Shown piece by piece: positions 7,490 through 18,221 of a stretch of 64,000 nucleotides of DNA (its first letter is position 1; each line of letters starts with the position of its first letter). A program made the translations under genes and the position numbers. Origin of the DNA: Elusimicrobiota bacterium (lineage in GTDB: Bacteria; Elusimicrobiota; Elusimicrobia; FEN-1173); assembly GCA_016722575.1 (NCBI GenBank), contig JADKIY010000002.1:62001-126000 (forward strand), given 5' to 3'. Below the pieces are notes generated by a model. That model was not told where the DNA came from, searched no databases, and saw nothing but the letters and a program-made list of their open reading frames with translations.

Positions 7490-8758
7490 TTATTTTTCAT
7501 ACCAAGCCTCACCTGTCCAGTCCATATGAGTGCAGTCGATGAATGCCAACCCCCTATGAGGGTCGTACCCCCATCCTCCCGTATCTTTAAGGAGATTGGA
7601 TTTACTTATGTCAAATTTGCTCAGAGATGTGTCCTTCGTGCCAATATTGGGATATATGGTGACGGTTCTTGTTTTTTGGTGATTGACCAGCTGGATTTCC
7701 GGAAAAGGTTCTTTGCTAGAGGGATGCGAATAAGCCCTCTCGAGGGTTTTCGGGTAGCCCTCTGGGCTTTTTGCAAGTGAGGGGTCATCATATGCATCTG
7801 AAAAGTAAATCGCCACCGCCGACCTAAGGGCACCAAGATTCCCAAGGGCTCGGTTTCTCGCAAAATAAGCTGTTTCCAGGGCCTCGCAAACTTTTTTGTG
7901 TTTATGCATATCTGCGAGGTAATAAGCATTCCATTTCAAATCATTCGTATAGGAAATATTCGCCCCGGCTTTAATAAGGGCGAGAACAGCCTCCAAATGG
8001 CCTTCCCTAGAGGCTGCCATTAAAGGGATAATTTGACCTTTTTCCACAGGAACGTTTACCAATGCTCCCCTTTTACTCAACACCTCGATTACTTTCGCAT
8101 GACCTTTGAATGCCGCAAAGAAGACCGGAGTAATACCATCCTCGCTGGCATTGATCTCCGCTCCCGCGTCTACCAATTTTTCACAAATCGCCACATTCCC
8201 TTGGATTGCCGCGAGCATTAAACCTGTCTGTCCTTTGGCCGTTCGAGATTCGATCTCATCCTTAGTTGAGGATTTAAGAAGCAACTCAACAGTTTCTTGG
8301 TGGTTATTTTCAATGGCTGTCTGCAAAGGTGTCAGCTTATATGCAACGAAATCCAATTGCCGCTTAGCTCCACGTTCCAATAGTAGTTTCACCACATCGG
8401 TGTGGCCTTCTTGCGCAGCAAGAAACAGAGGCGTTGCGCCTTCGTTCGTACGGGCGTTGATATGGCTTCCATTTGTTAGTAGGAACTGGACCACTCGTTC
8501 ATGACCGGTTAAAGCTGCGTGATGGAGCGGGGTTTCACCATTCGCATTGTGTGAATTTACTTTGGCGCCCTCTTGAACAAGCTTGGCCACCATGGCAATA
8601 TCGCCGGTTTGGGCAGCCTTAAGAAGTTTGTCAATCCTTTGGTCCGGCTGAGCCATGAGGATGGCGGTGCTACCCATGAAGCAGAAAACCAACGCGACCC
8701 TGGAGAGCACATGCTTGCCTGACCGAGTCAAGTCAAATCCTGGGAATGGGTGTGTCAA
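7490..8758 (-). CDS. Secreted ankyrin-repeat protein with a pilin-like C-terminal domain
   Basis: A 422-aa protein. Residues 15-37 form a signal peptide (VLSRVALVFCFMGSTAILMAQ). From about 40 to 290 there are seven or eight ankyrin repeats, with typical NANGETPLHHAALTGHERVV, GATPLFLAAQEGHTDVVKLL and TGLMLAAIQGNVAI units. The last ~115 residues differ. NLGALRSAVAIYFSD, then GGWGYDPHRG and a terminal FIDCTHMDWTGEAWYEK match the layout of the globular half of the pilin at 25803-26273 (LGSMRSAISIYYSN ... WIGCTHTDT...W), but without the hydrophobic pilin helix. It is probably a periplasmic or surface protein-binding protein. It lies 36 bases downstream of the TPR gene, in the same operon as the toxin-like gene. 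Confidence 0.8.
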   Translation of the reverse strand: MTHPFPGFDLTRSGKHVLSRVALVFCFMGSTAILMAQPDQRIDKLLKAAQTGDIAMVAKLVQEGAKVNSHNANGETPLHHAALTGHERVVQFLLTNGSHINARTNEGATPLFLAAQEGHTDVVKLLLERGAKRQLDFVAYKLTPLQTAIENNHQETVELLLKSSTKDEIESRTAKGQTGLMLAAIQGNVAICEKLVDAGAEINASEDGITPVFFAAFKGHAKVIEVLSKRGALVNVPVEKGQIIPLMAASREGHLEAVLALIKAGANISYTNDLKWNAYYLADMHKHKKVCEALETAYFARNRALGNLGALRSAVAIYFSDAYDDPSLAKSPEGYPKTLERAYSHPSSKEPFPEIQLVNHQKTRTVTIYPNIGTKDTSLSKFDISKSNLLKDTGGWGYDPHRGLAFIDCTHMDWTGEAWYEK

Positions 8759-8794
8759 TGGGATATCTCGAAGGAGTATGGGTTGGGGTCGGTA

Positions 8795-9754
8795 TCAAAA
8801 GACCTTGATCGCTGAGGATCTTTCCCCCTTGTAGAATCCTCTGGGGTCCACCTCAACGGTTCGAACCGGCGATCCTTTGGCGTCCAGGATCTTGAAATGG
8901 AGAAGTGTTATCGGGACATCTAGTTGAGCAATTACAGTAGAAAAGCCACTGACAATTCCTGTTGTGGCGTCGGCCAGCGATTTTAATTCTGCTCTATTTT
9001 CTTCCTTGAGCCATAGAACATTCCAAACTTTCTTAATCGGAAAAGGGCGCTCATACCGGCTTAACAGGTAAGGATACAGTTCGGGTTTGCCTGCACTCAA
9101 CTCAAAGGGGATCACCGCCGTGCTCGTTGAATCCCCATTGGCTTTCAGGGTAATTTCCTGAAACCTGAGGTTTGCTCGATGAGGCACCGCCCGCTCAAGA
9201 TGGCCTCTCACACGATTCAATATAAGCATTGGCGCGCCTTCTGTGCGCGGGTCCTGGATTGCTTTTAAATAGGTTTTTCCCTCTAGAGCCGGGGCATGCC
9301 TGGGATTCAGTGTCAAGGACCTGCTAAACATCGCATCTGCTTCTGCGACATCGCCCATCTGCATGTAAATGTTGCCAAGCCTGGCGTAGGCCTCGTAATT
9401 TTTCGGGGCCAGGTTTACGCATGCAAGATTCACCCTTCTCATGTCATCGAGAACGATAGGAAGCCTGCTAATAAAGACTTTGTCCAGGCTTTTAGTTGCT
9501 TCTTTCATTAAATAATCAGCGTATTTTTCATAGAAAGCTGCCAGACTGCATTGAGTTTTTATTTCTTCGGGTGATTGCTCGGCAGCCTCTCTATATTTTT
9601 CAAACGCGCCGGGAAGGTCCCCTTTCTTTTCCAAGTCCTGAGCCTGATGGATTTTGGCTTTCGAGGAACCAGTCTCCCCGTAGGCCCCAATGGGAAATAT
9701 TAAACTAACAGTCAAAAGGAGGCGGGGTGAATTAAGTTTCAAATTTGTCATCAT
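8795..9754 (-). CDS. Secreted TPR-repeat protein
   Basis: A 319-aa protein with an N-terminal signal peptide (LLLTVSLIFPIGAYGE, to about residue 26). Tetratricopeptide-like repeats cover about 32-155, including KKGDLPGAFEKYREAAEQSPEE and the clear repeat YEAYARLGNIYMQMGDVAEADAMFSRSLTLNPRHAPA. The C-terminal ~150 residues are beta-rich (RFQEITLKANGD, PITLLHFKILDAKGSPVRTVEV) without a recognised family. It lies between the immunity-like gene and the ankyrin gene on the same strand, and probably acts in the periplasm in protein-protein contacts of the cargo system. Confidence 0.75.
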   Translation of the reverse strand: MMTNLKLNSPRLLLTVSLIFPIGAYGETGSSKAKIHQAQDLEKKGDLPGAFEKYREAAEQSPEEIKTQCSLAAFYEKYADYLMKEATKSLDKVFISRLPIVLDDMRRVNLACVNLAPKNYEAYARLGNIYMQMGDVAEADAMFSRSLTLNPRHAPALEGKTYLKAIQDPRTEGAPMLILNRVRGHLERAVPHRANLRFQEITLKANGDSTSTAVIPFELSAGKPELYPYLLSRYERPFPIKKVWNVLWLKEENRAELKSLADATTGIVSGFSTVIAQLDVPITLLHFKILDAKGSPVRTVEVDPRGFYKGERSSAIKVF

Positions 9755-9812
9755 TAAACTCGTCGATATCGTTCATGCTCACCGATATCCTCATTAAGTT
9801 CAAGAATTGAGC

Positions 9813-10256
9813 TCAGTTCAGTCCCCCGCTTAGAAGCTCATTACGTTTGTCATCATCCTGGCGGGCACGCTCAATTAAGTCAAGTTCGTGCAAATCGCCC
9901 CTGAGAACCTCTTGTGCGTAAGTCTTCAATTCGTCGGCCATACGCGATAGAACGGTTTCCATTTCTGCTCGGGTTTTGGGAGGAAATTCAACACCGGGAG
10001 GTGGATGTCCTTGGAGCCTCTTGAGCTCGTAGATAGCGAATGATGGGACATATTTGTCAAACTTCTGTATTCTGTCTATCCCAAGATCGAGTTCTGGGCG
10101 ATCGACCGGTTCATAATATAAACTCACTTTGACCTTATCACCTCTGTAATCCAAGAACGGTCGTTGGCGGGCTGGGTCGAGCTTAAAATTGAAATCAGTC
10201 TCCAAAAACCGAAACGTCTTCTCGGCCAATAAACAGAATTCTTCCCAAGAAATCAT
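9813..10256 (-). CDS. Putative immunity protein for the upstream toxin-like gene
   Basis: A 147-aa cytoplasmic-looking acidic protein that overlaps the toxin-like gene stop by four bases (ATGA). It begins WEEFCLLAEKTFRFLETDF and has a conserved-looking strand YRGDKVKVSLYYEPVDRPEL followed by a charged helical tail. The size, acidity and tight coupling behind a large secreted multidomain protein are typical of immunity genes in polymorphic toxin loci. I cannot name a specific Imm family, and the role is inferred from position. Confidence 0.55.
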   Translation of the reverse strand: MISWEEFCLLAEKTFRFLETDFNFKLDPARQRPFLDYRGDKVKVSLYYEPVDRPELDLGIDRIQKFDKYVPSFAIYELKRLQGHPPPGVEFPPKTRAEMETVLSRMADELKTYAQEVLRGDLHELDLIERARQDDDKRNELLSGGLN

Positions 10257-13017
10257 AGATCCAGTTTACCTCTGGGCCGCCACATTCCCCCTCTACGAAA
10301 CCAATCTATTCGCTGTAGGTGTATACGTTCGGCGTTCAAATAATAGCCTCGCATTTCAACCGATGGGGAAACATCTTTGACCGACAGGCCCATTTTCGTA
10401 ACCCTGTTTAGCCGGTAGATATTAATTATCTTGTTTGCCTCTATTCCCAGTGAATCTTGAACGTCAATCCATCCAAGCCGATATTCCCCAACACCAGAAT
10501 GGCCGGATTCGAAATACATTTTTATGCTCCGGCCTCGTCCAATTACTGCCCCTGATTCTCCACGAGTATGGGGCATTTGGGAAACAAAATCAAATTCGAG
10601 TTGCCTTACAGAAGCCGAGACACCTTTTCTACCTATAATCCGCTGAAATAGGTTTTTCCCGCTGGACCAGAACTTAGCGACTGCTGGCATTTTCTGAATA
10701 GCACCGGAGGTTGCGACATGTCCTGCCTCGCTTTCTATTGTCCTCAGTGTCCACAGGAAGGTGTCCTGAGCCCCGTCAAAAAAATCCCGTGACAATTGGC
10801 CTACGCTATTCGTTGCTCCTATCCGCATTGCCCAAGCGCGTTCAAGTAACGCCACTCTGGTGAAGTTTCCGACCGCAATTCCGGTAGTAGCCCCAGCAAC
10901 CATCCCGCCAAAACCAGAGAGGTCGTCATTGTACCCAACTGCCTGTAAGGTTTGATCAACGCTAAAACTTGTTCCTATCGCAATAAGTGACGATACTGGA
11001 AAGGTAGCCGCGAGCCCAACGCCGGCCGCCTTGCCGACGATGTTGGCACTCTTCGCTAATCCATAACCGATTTGCGCAATTGCTCCAATCGTTCCGGGTG
11101 CAGTTTCAACCTTCGATGAAAGGAAATCGAACAAATACAGATCTGCCGCTTCATTGGCCGCCAGAGAAATTGTTTCTTGCGGCCGGCTCGCTGATACCTT
11201 CAGCCTGTCACCGAGCTGGCTGGGCCCCGCGGCAAAGACCTGGTCCTTGGCTAGCTTGAGCGCCATGGCCCAGTCTAAGCCCTGCTCGGGCTCTATCGCC
11301 TTGGCTTCCACTAGGTTGATTAAGGTCTCCTGCGCAAACGTTGCCTTAACTGAGAATTTAACCTTCTCGATGGCGGGGTAACGCTCATAGCCCTTGGCGA
11401 TTTCCGCGGACGACCGAGCGCCCTTTTTTGCCACCTCCCCCATATCCACGGCGTTGCCCATCCCGCCCAAATATTGATTCACCTCGCGGATCTCGCGGAA
11501 AAAGCCTTTCACCATCTCGGCCGCGGCTGCCATTCCCTCGGACTTGGCCTTAAAGATTTCAGTGCGTTGGTTAAATTGCTGTAAGAGGTCGGCCGCTTCC
11601 TGGTAGTTCCCCGCATTCATGTCCCGGTCAATCTGGACGGACATGGCGGACAGGGCCTTCCCTTCGTCCCGAAGGGATTTCATATCCCCAGGCTCCTTGA
11701 AGGACAAAGCGTCCGTCTGTCCTGTCGCCTTGGTGAGGTTGGTCAGCATTCCCCGGGCGGCCACGCCGGCGTTGGCATAGTCTTTTTCAGCCTTGGCAAA
11801 TTGGCCCTTGGCTTCACCTAGGCCTGTACCAATGCTGGTTAAGGTCTTTTCAACATCGGTGAGGTCCAGGGGAGGCCTGCTCTCCTGGACGAATAGCCGC
11901 TTACTTTGGGATTGGATCTCCGCGCTGTTGAGCCGCATGAGCCCGGCTTGAGGGAGAAGGTGGCTTGGCGTACGGCTACGGGGTTGTTCATCCCTAGGCC
12001 GTGGGCCATGTCCTTGTTCAGGTCCATGAGGGTGTTCTGGAATTTGAACCGTCCCCCGGTTGTCTGGCCGTCGGGGGACTTCCAGGCCCCTTGGTAGGTC
12101 ATCTCTCCGGCCTTGAGTTCTCCTAGGCCCTCAATGTTCATGGGGGACTTGATGGAAAGGGTGGTGTTGGGGGCCATCCGGTCAAAGTCCAGACCGGTGG
12201 GCTGGATGGTTCCGTTGATTTCCGCCATCCGAAGGGGGAGTTGGCCGCCGTCTTTCCTTTCAATCCCCCCGAAGTTCTTCTCCATGCTGGTCCCTTGGAT
12301 TAGCTTGAGTTTGTCCCCTTCCAGTTTGAAGGTTGATCCCTCCTCCCAGGCCCGGTTAAGTGCGTGGGTTTGCCCTCCGGTGGTCTTAAAGGTGCCCTGC
12401 CCGGCGGGCTGTAGGTTCCTGTAGAGGCCCAGGGTGGCCTTTTGGCTGTCGGTGAGGGTGGGCGTCTGTTTCCCGGGGCCGAAGGCCCTTTGAACCAGGT
12501 TCACGATCCCCTGGCCGATCTTCTGGAAGGGGAAGGCTATGGCCCTTCCAACGGCCTTAAAGGCGTTGCCGATGGTGTTTAGAAAGCCTTGCTTTGGGGC
12601 TAGGGTGGCGGCTGTAGGTTGGGGCGTTGTCTTGAGTGCTTGAAGCGGCTTAATCTGCTGGTTGGTCCGGGTAAGCTCAAATTTGATTGTGGGCTTAAAA
12701 GCGGGCTGGGTGGGGGTGGTCAGGTTGAGTTTTGAGCCGTTCCCCTGGAGGGAGAAGACGCTCATGTTCCTCAACTGGATCGCAGCGTTTTGGTTCTGGA
12801 TTTGACGGTCCAGTTGGAAGGAGGGCGATAAATTCCGGTTCGGCTTGTATTGGTTTTGGAATTCGAGGGAACGATTTGATGTGTAGGAATAACGGTCGTC
12901 ATCCCGGGCGAAGGCGGGGAGGGCCTGGAGTACCCCTAGCCAAATGCCGAGGCCGAGGGGCATCGTTTTTTTCAACGGGGAGCCGAGCAAGAAGAGGGTT
13001 GGGAGAACTCGGCGCAT
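10253..13017 (-). CDS. Large secreted polymorphic-toxin-like protein (one frameshift in assembly)
   Basis: Two overlapping frames (13017-11839 and 11938-10253) appear to be one gene. Adding one base near 11945 joins ...FSLKAG to LMRLNSAEIQ and makes the length an exact multiple of three (921 aa). Layout: signal peptide (residues ~15-38, ending ALPAFA), Gln/Asn-rich linker, amphipathic region near 150-185, a beta-rich part (KLKLIQGTSMEKNFGGIERKDG), a long helical region (360-470), hydrophobic segments (about 640-700, IGYGLAKSANIVGKAAGVGLAA and FPVSSLIAIGTSF) and a ~130-residue C-terminal domain with basic residues (HLQRIDWFRRGGMWRPRG). That modular build, followed at once by a small acidic gene, suggests a contact-dependent toxin with a C-terminal effector. 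The toxin activity is unknown. Confidence 0.6.
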
Positions 13018-13057
13018 AGAAGCCTTTTGAAGCAGGATTTACATCAAAAGTATGATT

Positions 13058-13085
13058 ATTCTAGCAGGTTTCCGTCGAAAGTCAA
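13058..13085 (-). promoter_or_regulatory. Sigma-70-type promoter of the toxin-like cargo operon
   Basis: On the minus strand TTGACT (13085-13080) and TAGAAT (13063-13058) are separated by 16 bases, about 40 bases upstream of the toxin-like ATG at 13017. It is the same TTGACT-N16 layout as the promoter of the giant gene at 53731-53758. Confidence 0.7.
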
Positions 13086-13184
13086 TCACACCCCGACAAC
13101 ATCGCAACCAGCCATGGTATACAGTTTGATTTCAAGATTATGTTGGAATTGCCGCGAAATATGTGGCATTGATGATCAAGCCTC

Positions 13185-14042
13185 TTATTTCCCGAAAAGT
13201 TTTTCTTTCTCTTCCTGCAAGAAATTGATCTTAAACTTTGCGTCTTCTCTCGCCTCTGTGATCAGTTTTTCCTCATCAATCTTCAGCTTCTTGAGCTCAT
13301 TCGCGAACATGCCGCTTCTCACCAAGCCTGAGGCGCTGAATTTGGTTTTAATGGCCTCCTCTCGGCGCGGCGTCTCATCCCGAATGTTTTTAATACGCCT
13401 ATCGAGCAACATCTGCTCATACCGAATTTTCTGATCCAACTGTTCCGGAGTTTCGTGGCTCCAGCGAACAACATTTTCAACCATCTCCTTATACCGATCA
13501 ATCTCGGCTTCATTTGCTCGCGTTGTTAGCCAGATGGAAAAACCAGCCACAATGAGGGGGATTGCCAACTGAAGCCAAAAGCCTTTTATTTCTCGCCACC
13601 TCTCCTCTTTAAGGGTCTCTACGAAAGACTGATATTTCTGAGTAAGGACAACACAAGATGAGTTAAGCTCATCTTGGCCCTGTTTAATAACGGCGTCATA
13701 TCCCTTGAAGGAGCGCCGCTCAAGGTCAGCCTGAATCTCCCGATCAATAGTGGCCCTCTCTAGATTTATTATTCCTTCGACCTCGCGCCGCGCACGTTTT
13801 GCCATATGCCACGGCCACCAATAGGATTCCCGCCGCCAAGAATCTTGAAAATATTCGGCCCAAAATTTCATGAGAGCGCCGTTCCTAAGAGTTGCCGCTT
13901 TATAAATCGCCCTTACCGTGTCACTTGAATGAAAATTGTTTTGAGCCGCCTTTCGTTGATAGACTCCAGCAATAATTTCTTCTCGGACCTTCCGATTCTG
14001 AGCTCGCTTCGCTTCCCATAGTGACTTACCAATCTTATCCAT
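13185..14042 (-). CDS. Membrane-anchored coiled-coil protein at the end of the defence operon
   Basis: A 285-aa, highly charged helical protein with one clear membrane span near residues 158-172 (FWLQLAIPLIVAGFSIWL). The segments before and after it (about 85-155 and 180-283) are rich in Glu, Lys and Arg with heptad-like spacing, ending KLKIDEEKLITEAREDAKFKINFLQEEKEKL. No family recognised. It follows hsdR by 80 bases on the same strand and points away from the toxin operon promoter, so it may be the last gene of the restriction operon. Similar membrane coiled-coil proteins sometimes act as effectors in abortive defence, but nothing in the sequence proves that here. Confidence 0.65.
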   Translation of the reverse strand: MDKIGKSLWEAKRAQNRKVREEIIAGVYQRKAAQNNFHSSDTVRAIYKAATLRNGALMKFWAEYFQDSWRRESYWWPWHMAKRARREVEGIINLERATIDREIQADLERRSFKGYDAVIKQGQDELNSSCVVLTQKYQSFVETLKEERWREIKGFWLQLAIPLIVAGFSIWLTTRANEAEIDRYKEMVENVVRWSHETPEQLDQKIRYEQMLLDRRIKNIRDETPRREEAIKTKFSASGLVRSGMFANELKKLKIDEEKLITEAREDAKFKINFLQEEKEKLFGK

Positions 14043-14122
14043 TGGGCCTTATCGGATTTTCCGTAGTATCGCTAAAGGATGGCGGGAAGCAGTGCGTCCA
14101 GCCTGGTCGCAGTTTCTCACAG

Positions 14123-17100
14123 TCAATTTGACCATGCCTCGGTTAGTACTTCAGCCTGTTCAAGGACGGTTTGCGTAGCTTTTTCCTGTTTATCTGGCGG
14201 ATAGCCGTACTTGCGCAAAATACGTTTAACCAGCACCCGCAATTGGGCCCTTACGTCCTCTCGAATTGTCCAATCAGTCTTGACGTTGGTCCGAACGGCG
14301 GTGACAAGCTCCCTAGCAATGGTCCGCAGGGCTTCATCCCCCATGACTTTAACGGCACTGTCGTTGATTTCCAAAGCGTCATAGAAGGCGACTTCGTCAT
14401 CCGTCAAGCCAAGTTCCTTCCCGCGGGCTTGGGCTGTGTTGATTTCTTTGGCCAGGCCGATCAGTTCTTCAATCACTTGCACCGTTTCTATCGCCCGATT
14501 CTGGTATTTACGGATGGATTGCTCCAACATTTCCGCAAAGGACCGGGCTTGGACAACGTTTTTCTTTCGACGGGTTTGAATTTCGCCCATCAACAACTTT
14601 CTTAGGAGTTCCACAGCCAAATTCTTTTGGGGCATGTCCCGCACTTCCGCCAAGAATTGCTCCGATAAAATAGATATGTCCGGCCTGGTCAATCCAGCCG
14701 CTTTGAAAATATCAACCACCCCGTCCGAAGTCACCGCACGGGAAACAATTTGCCGCACCGCCAAGTCCAGCTCCTCCTCTGTTTTTGCGGTATCGGCAAC
14801 TTTTTTCGCCAAGACAGAGCGAACGGCCTGAAAGAAGGCCACATCGTCCCGAATTTTTAGGGCTTCTTCGTGGGGAACAGCCAAAGCGAAGGCAAGAGAG
14901 AGTTCCCTCACCGCCGAAAGGCACCTCTGTTTCCCGTCCTTTTGGGCCAGGATATGCTCTTGAGCGGCGGGTAAAAGACCAAGCCGCTCGGCGGGCGTCC
15001 CCTTATTCCATCTCTCCCAATTGAATCCGTGAAAGAGTCCGCAACAAATTTCATACTTCTCAAGCATGACGGCCACGGCTTCCCTTTGCTCAATGGCCGT
15101 CCGGCCGGTTCCGCCGCTTTCCGTGTAGGTGGCCAGGGCCTGCTTTAATTCGTGGCCCAACCCCAGGTAGTCCACCACCAATCCGCCGGGCTTGTCCTGG
15201 AACACCCGGTTCACTCGGGCAATGGCCTGCATCAGGCCATGCCCCCGCATGGGCTTGTCAACGTACATGGTGTGAAGCGACGGGGCATCAAACCCGGTCA
15301 GCCACATGTCCCTCACGATGGCTATCTGCAGGGGGTCCCTGGGGTTTCGGAAGCGTTTCGCCAATTCCTCCCGTCGAGGCTTGTTTCGCACGTGGGGCTG
15401 CCAGTCCAGGGGATCTGTGGCAGAACCTGTCATGATTATTGTCATGATCCCCTTTTCATCGGCCTGATCCGCCCAGCTAGGCCGCAATTTGGCGATTTCG
15501 CGGAAAAGGTCCATGCAAATCCGCCGGCTCATGCAGACAATCATCGCCTTGCCGTTCATAACCTCAAGCCGCTTTTCAAAATGGTCAACCATGTCCCTGG
15601 CCACCAGTTTCAGCCGCTTTTCTGCCCCGACCACCGACTCCAATTGTGCCCATTTCGTCCGAAGGCGCTCCCGGCGTTCGGTTTCCTCCCCCTCCGTCAC
15701 TTCCTCAAACTGGGGATCAATCCTGGGCCGTTCCGTTTCGTTTAGGTCCAACTTCGCAAGGCGGCTTTCGTAATATATGGGAACGGTTGCCTTGTCTTCC
15801 ACGGCCCGTTGAATGTCGTAAACGCTGATATATTCTCCAAACACGGAGCGAGTATTGGCATCAGCCTTTTCAATGGGCGTACCTGTAAACCCGATAAATG
15901 AAGCGTTCGGCAGGGCGTCCCGCATGTGCCGGGCGAAACCGTCAATAAAATCGTATTGGCTCCGGTGGGCCTCATCGGCGATGACGACGATGTTCCTCCG
16001 TTCCGAAAGGGGTGGAAATTTTCCCCCCTTTTCTTCCGGAAAAATTTCTGGATGGTTGTGAAAACAACCCCGCCCGCGTCCACCGTAAGCTTTTCTCTTC
16101 AAGTCATCCCGGTCCGCCGCCTGCACCGGCGGTTGCCTGAGCAAGTCCTGGCATAGGGAAAGGTGCCAAAAAGCTGGTCGTCCAAATCGTTCCGGTCTGT
16201 CAAAACAACGATGGTTGGGTTTCCCATATTCGGGTCACGTATCACCCTCCCAGCGAAAAAGCCATAGTCAGGCTCTTGCCGGAACCCTGGGTATGCCAAA
16301 CCACTCCGATGCGCCGGTCCCCCGCGCGCCCCCCGGTTGACGTTGGGACGAATAACCCTCCGACGCGGTGGGCCGTTCCGCCCATCCGCCCTGGCCCGAG
16401 GCCCGAAGGGTTTCCTCCACCGCCACATTGACGGCATGGAATTGATGGTACCCCGCCATTTTCTTAGTCACGGCTCCCGCGCCGGAATCTTCAAATACAA
16501 TAAAGTCTCTAATCAGGGAAAGGAAACGCTTTTTGTCAAAAACTCCTTCGGTTAAAACCTGCAATTCCGGCGTTGCTTTGTCGGCCAGTTTTTCACCTGT
16601 AATGGTGCGCCAGGGTTTAAACCATTCCCGCCCGGCGCCGATGGTTCCCAACCGCGCCTCCACCCCATCGGAAATTACCATCGCCGCGTTATAGGCAAAA
16701 AGGGATGGGATTTCATTTTGGTAGGTTTGCAACTGCTGATAGGCGGACCAAATGGTGGCGTTCTCGTCCGCAGGGTTTTTGAGTTCAATGACCGCCAGGG
16801 GAAGGCCGTTCACGAACAGCACGACATCCGGCCGACGGTTGCACTTGTTCTCAATGACGGTGAATTGGTTCACCGCCAGCCAGTCGTTATTGCCGGGGTT
16901 ATCAAAATCAATCACCTTGACCTGCGCCCCACCCACGGAACCGTCCTTCCGCTTGTATTCGACGTTAACTCCATCCACCAACATTCGATGCATGGCCCGG
17001 TTGCGGTAAAGTAAATCCGGCCCCCCCGGGCGGGTCAGTTTGCGGAAAGTGTCATCCAATACTTCTGTGGGGAGCTTTGGGTTGAACTGCGCCAACGCAT

Positions 17101-17257
17101 CGCGCAACCGTTGTGACAGGGTGGGCTGGGCATAATCACCGCGCTCGGCGGCGGCCTCTCCTGGTGCAATCTTCGCACCGTTCAAAACCTTTATGCCGGC
17201 GCTTTCGAGCCAAGCGAGCGTGGCCTGCTCAACCACAGATTCCGCAAATGGGGTCAT
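14123..17257 (-). CDS. hsdR: Type I restriction enzyme R subunit HsdR, broken by frameshifts
   Basis: Together the frames give a full-length HsdR of about 1,045 aa. N-terminal nuclease half (17257-16330): YKRKDGSVGGAQVKVID, then VVLFVNGLPLAVIELKN, which carries the ExK-type catalytic pattern. Motor half: Walker A is present in a different frame near 16280 (HTQGSGKSLTMAF), TDRNDLDDQLF near 16190, then DEAHRSQYDF (DEAH box near 15965), FIGFTGTPIE and the C-terminal helicase lobe with TGFDAPSLHTMYVDKPMRGHGLMQAIARVNRVF. At least three single-base gaps fall between about 16040 and 16330, several at homopolymers such as a short T run just after Walker A. Restoring three bases keeps the total a multiple of three. 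It is either a sequencing artefact or a restriction-dead locus. It overlaps the Mrr-like gene by four bases. Confidence 0.9.
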
Positions 17258-18221
17258 TCCCGAACCAATCCTGGCTTAAGTCCTAACCGTTCCCGAAACT
17301 CTGAGGGAATGTCCTCCCAGTGCTCGATCAGAAGGTCAACAAGTTGCCGTCCGTTAACAAGTCCGATCCTTGGGAAACCTGGTGCGAGCGCCACCCCCGC
17401 GGCAGCGGATTGATAGTCCGCGGTTGTAATGAAGGCTCCCTGGCCATTCGATGGAATTGAGGATCGAAGTTGCTTGACAACGCTCGCGTTCACTTTTGAA
17501 CCAAGCTTGTATCGCTTGGCCTGCACAAAAACCTTCACCTTCGCCAAGTTAGCGACATTTAGCTCACCGGTAGCGTCCACCCCACCATCACCGGTTTTGC
17601 GGTTACTTCAGAACCCTCAAATCCAAGAGCTGTGAGTAAATGTCCGACAAGTATCTCGAATTCCTTGTCATCGAGCTCCAGCACCTGTTCGAGCACTACG
17701 CGGTAGGGATCGTATTGCGCGGTGGCCTTTGGGGCGGCACCCGCGTGACCAATGGCGGAAAGAAATTCTTCGCGTTGCGAAATAGCAAAAACAGTTAATG
17801 AGGATCGGATAGTGTTCTGGAAGGGAACTGAAAAATCACCCCGCTTCAATCGCTCTTTCGCCCAGGCAACCCTTCGCCGATGTCGGTAGGGGCATCCGTC
17901 ATTGCCCGCGGCGAAAAAATAGGACGGGCTGGCCTCAACTTTCCCGTAATGCACCCATTCCGTGTCAGGGGACGGTGTGATCACATAATCACCTGGTTGA
18001 ATTTCCAAAAGAAAACGAGCTATCTGGCCCACCTGCTGGCCAATAACGATGTTGCTTATGTCCGCCGGGTGGGCCGCTTTGTAGAGTGGGTAAAGCTGAT
18101 CACGTGTGGATACTGCCGAAAGGTCTGTATTGGCCATCCAGCCGATCGCAACATATCCACCTTCAACAAATTGTTGAGTATAAGTCCCGAAATCTGCTCG
18201 AACGCACCAGACGCTAGTCAT
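17254..18221 (-). CDS. Mrr-like restriction endonuclease embedded in the hsd operon (one frameshift)
   Basis: About 322 aa when one base is restored in an A run near 17590, which makes the length a multiple of three. The N-terminal part (about 1-150) begins WCVRADFGTYTQQFVEGGYVAIGW and contains DYVITPSPDTEWVHYGKV, an N-terminal module seen on many Mrr-like nucleases. The C-terminal part is the Mrr_cat domain: LDDKEFEILVGHLLTALGF, then T-GDGGVDATG across the frameshift and VFVQAKRYK (D...QxK catalytic motif), then FITTADYQSAA. Enzymes of this kind cut methylated or otherwise modified DNA. It overlaps the Abi-C gene and hsdR by four bases each, so it is an integral operon member. Confidence 0.8.
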
